Positions 19,846 to 20,358 of a DNA stretch of 20,358 nt are shown here, piece after piece. The DNA comes from a virus. The stretch is from IMG/VR virus record IMGVR_UViG_3300000232_000011, positions 1-20,358 of that record, one strand, 5' to 3'. Numbering within the stretch: the stretch's first letter is position 1; every line of letters starts with the position of its first letter. The notes below the pieces were generated by a model. That model searched no databases. It worked only from the letters and a program-made list of their open reading frames with translations, and had not been told where the DNA came from. Made by a program: the position numbers and the translations under genes.

Positions 19846-20358
19846 TATATATCCACCTCCAAATGAAAGAATGCTTTTGTTTCAGTTCTTTCACCAAAGT
19901 CGTTTATTGATACGCTTCCAGTTATAATTATTGGAGCCCCATGAGGATTTGAAATAAGTTGTGCCTTATGATAATGTCCGTTGAATATATAACTTATCTT
20001 ATCACTTTTCTTTAATACATCTGGGAAATCCTCATGTGCTCCTTTAATCATAAATTCCTCAGCACCTACTGTAGCACCAGTTATATTCATATGCCCAAGA
20101 ACTATATTGCATTCTTCTGGGTCCAAATCCTCCTCCAAAAGTCTTGCCTTGTCATCAATAAATTCCTGGACATTCTTATAACTTTCCTCTGCTGCTCGAG
20201 CCTTCGATATATGAGGCAACGTAATTAAATTAAGACCCTGTCTAATTTCACGATTTACAACATCATGATATATGGTTATGTGCCTAAATCCGACAGCTGA
20301 GATTGGTTCTAGTGCTGAGGTTTTACCTCGTTCGTCAATTACGTCATGGTTGCCGGCG
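19845..20358 (-). CDS. SbcD/Mre11/gp47-like nuclease, catalytic domain, 5' part outside window
   Basis: 170 residues are visible; the frame is open to the right edge. Metallophosphoesterase motifs: GNHD (2-5 of the visible part), VLGHMNITGATVGAEEF, and FNGHYHKAQL, followed by PIIITGSVSINDFGERTETK and FFHLEVDI, as in Mre11-family exonucleases. The first two motifs (D-H and GD) lie outside. Ends with TAATG overlapping the next gene. With SbcC-like protein it forms the end-processing nuclease of recombination-dependent replication. Confidence 0.9.
   Translation of the reverse strand, partial: AGNHDVIDERGKTSALEPISAVGFRHITIYHDVVNREIRQGLNLITLPHISKARAAEESYKNVQEFIDDKARLLEEDLDPEECNIVLGHMNITGATVGAEEFMIKGAHEDFPDVLKKSDKISYIFNGHYHKAQLISNPHGAPIIITGSVSINDFGERTETKAFFHLEVDI

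Noticed and set aside
1-20358. tRNA genes or a CRISPR array
   Set aside because: No cloverleaf with a TTC-type arm and no regularly spaced repeats were seen by eye; a tRNAscan run would settle the first.

Overview
The window looks like an accessory and replication segment of a large, low-GC, virulent-type phage of an endospore-forming Firmicute. Evidence for a phage is the dense packing of short genes almost all on the minus strand, many overlaps of the TAATG/ATGA type, strong GGAGG-type ribosome binding sites throughout, three free-standing GIY-YIG homing endonucleases plus a decayed fourth, and a phage-style replication, recombination and nucleotide-metabolism set. The link to a spore former comes from a plus-strand gene for an alpha/beta-type small acid-soluble spore protein (SASP). 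The host genus cannot be assigned from the sequence. No structural, packaging or lysis gene is visible.

Transcription runs right to left. Region 1 (about 20358-15981) is a recombination module: an SbcD/Mre11/gp47-like nuclease (cut by the window edge), a separate 159-aa protein that looks like the missing cap domain, an SbcC/Rad50/gp46-like ATPase, a GIY-YIG endonuclease and a RuvC-like resolvase whose 3' end is itself an intrinsic terminator. Region 2 (15964-14261) starts just behind that terminator with a NusG-like protein, then a frameshifted GIY-YIG pseudogene, a conserved 75-aa phage protein and thymidylate kinase. Region 3 (14260-13571) is an HU-like DNA-binding protein with its own promoter, a long leader that can fold into a 26-bp helix closing a multi-branched structure, and a strong terminator. 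Region 4 (13554-6590) carries a small membrane protein, a 5'-3' exonuclease, a sigma-region-4-like protein, dCMP deaminase, a HIRAN-domain protein, ATP-dependent DNA ligase and two GIY-YIG genes. Region 5 has the divergent pair SASP (+) and a TARG1-like macrodomain protein (-). Region 6 (5605-1) is a set of short operons of small unknown proteins, a peptide deformylase and a partial sigma factor. Five near-copies of one promoter drive this last region and do not occur to the right of it.

Two regulatory themes stand out. First, a family of promoters shares TAGAGTGaTATaAT together with much of the transcribed start. Second, four genes (two homing endonucleases, the HIRAN gene and a small membrane protein) have their Shine-Dalgarno sequence buried in a long hairpin of the minus-strand transcript, with G-U wobble pairs that are good only on that strand. 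In at least one, probably two, a promoter lies so that its transcript would lack the 5' arm. This is the logic known from T4 genes e, soc, 49 and I-TevI: silent on read-through transcripts, translated from an internal promoter. With a phage sigma factor, a second sigma-like protein and a NusG paralogue, the segment appears rich in temporal gene control.
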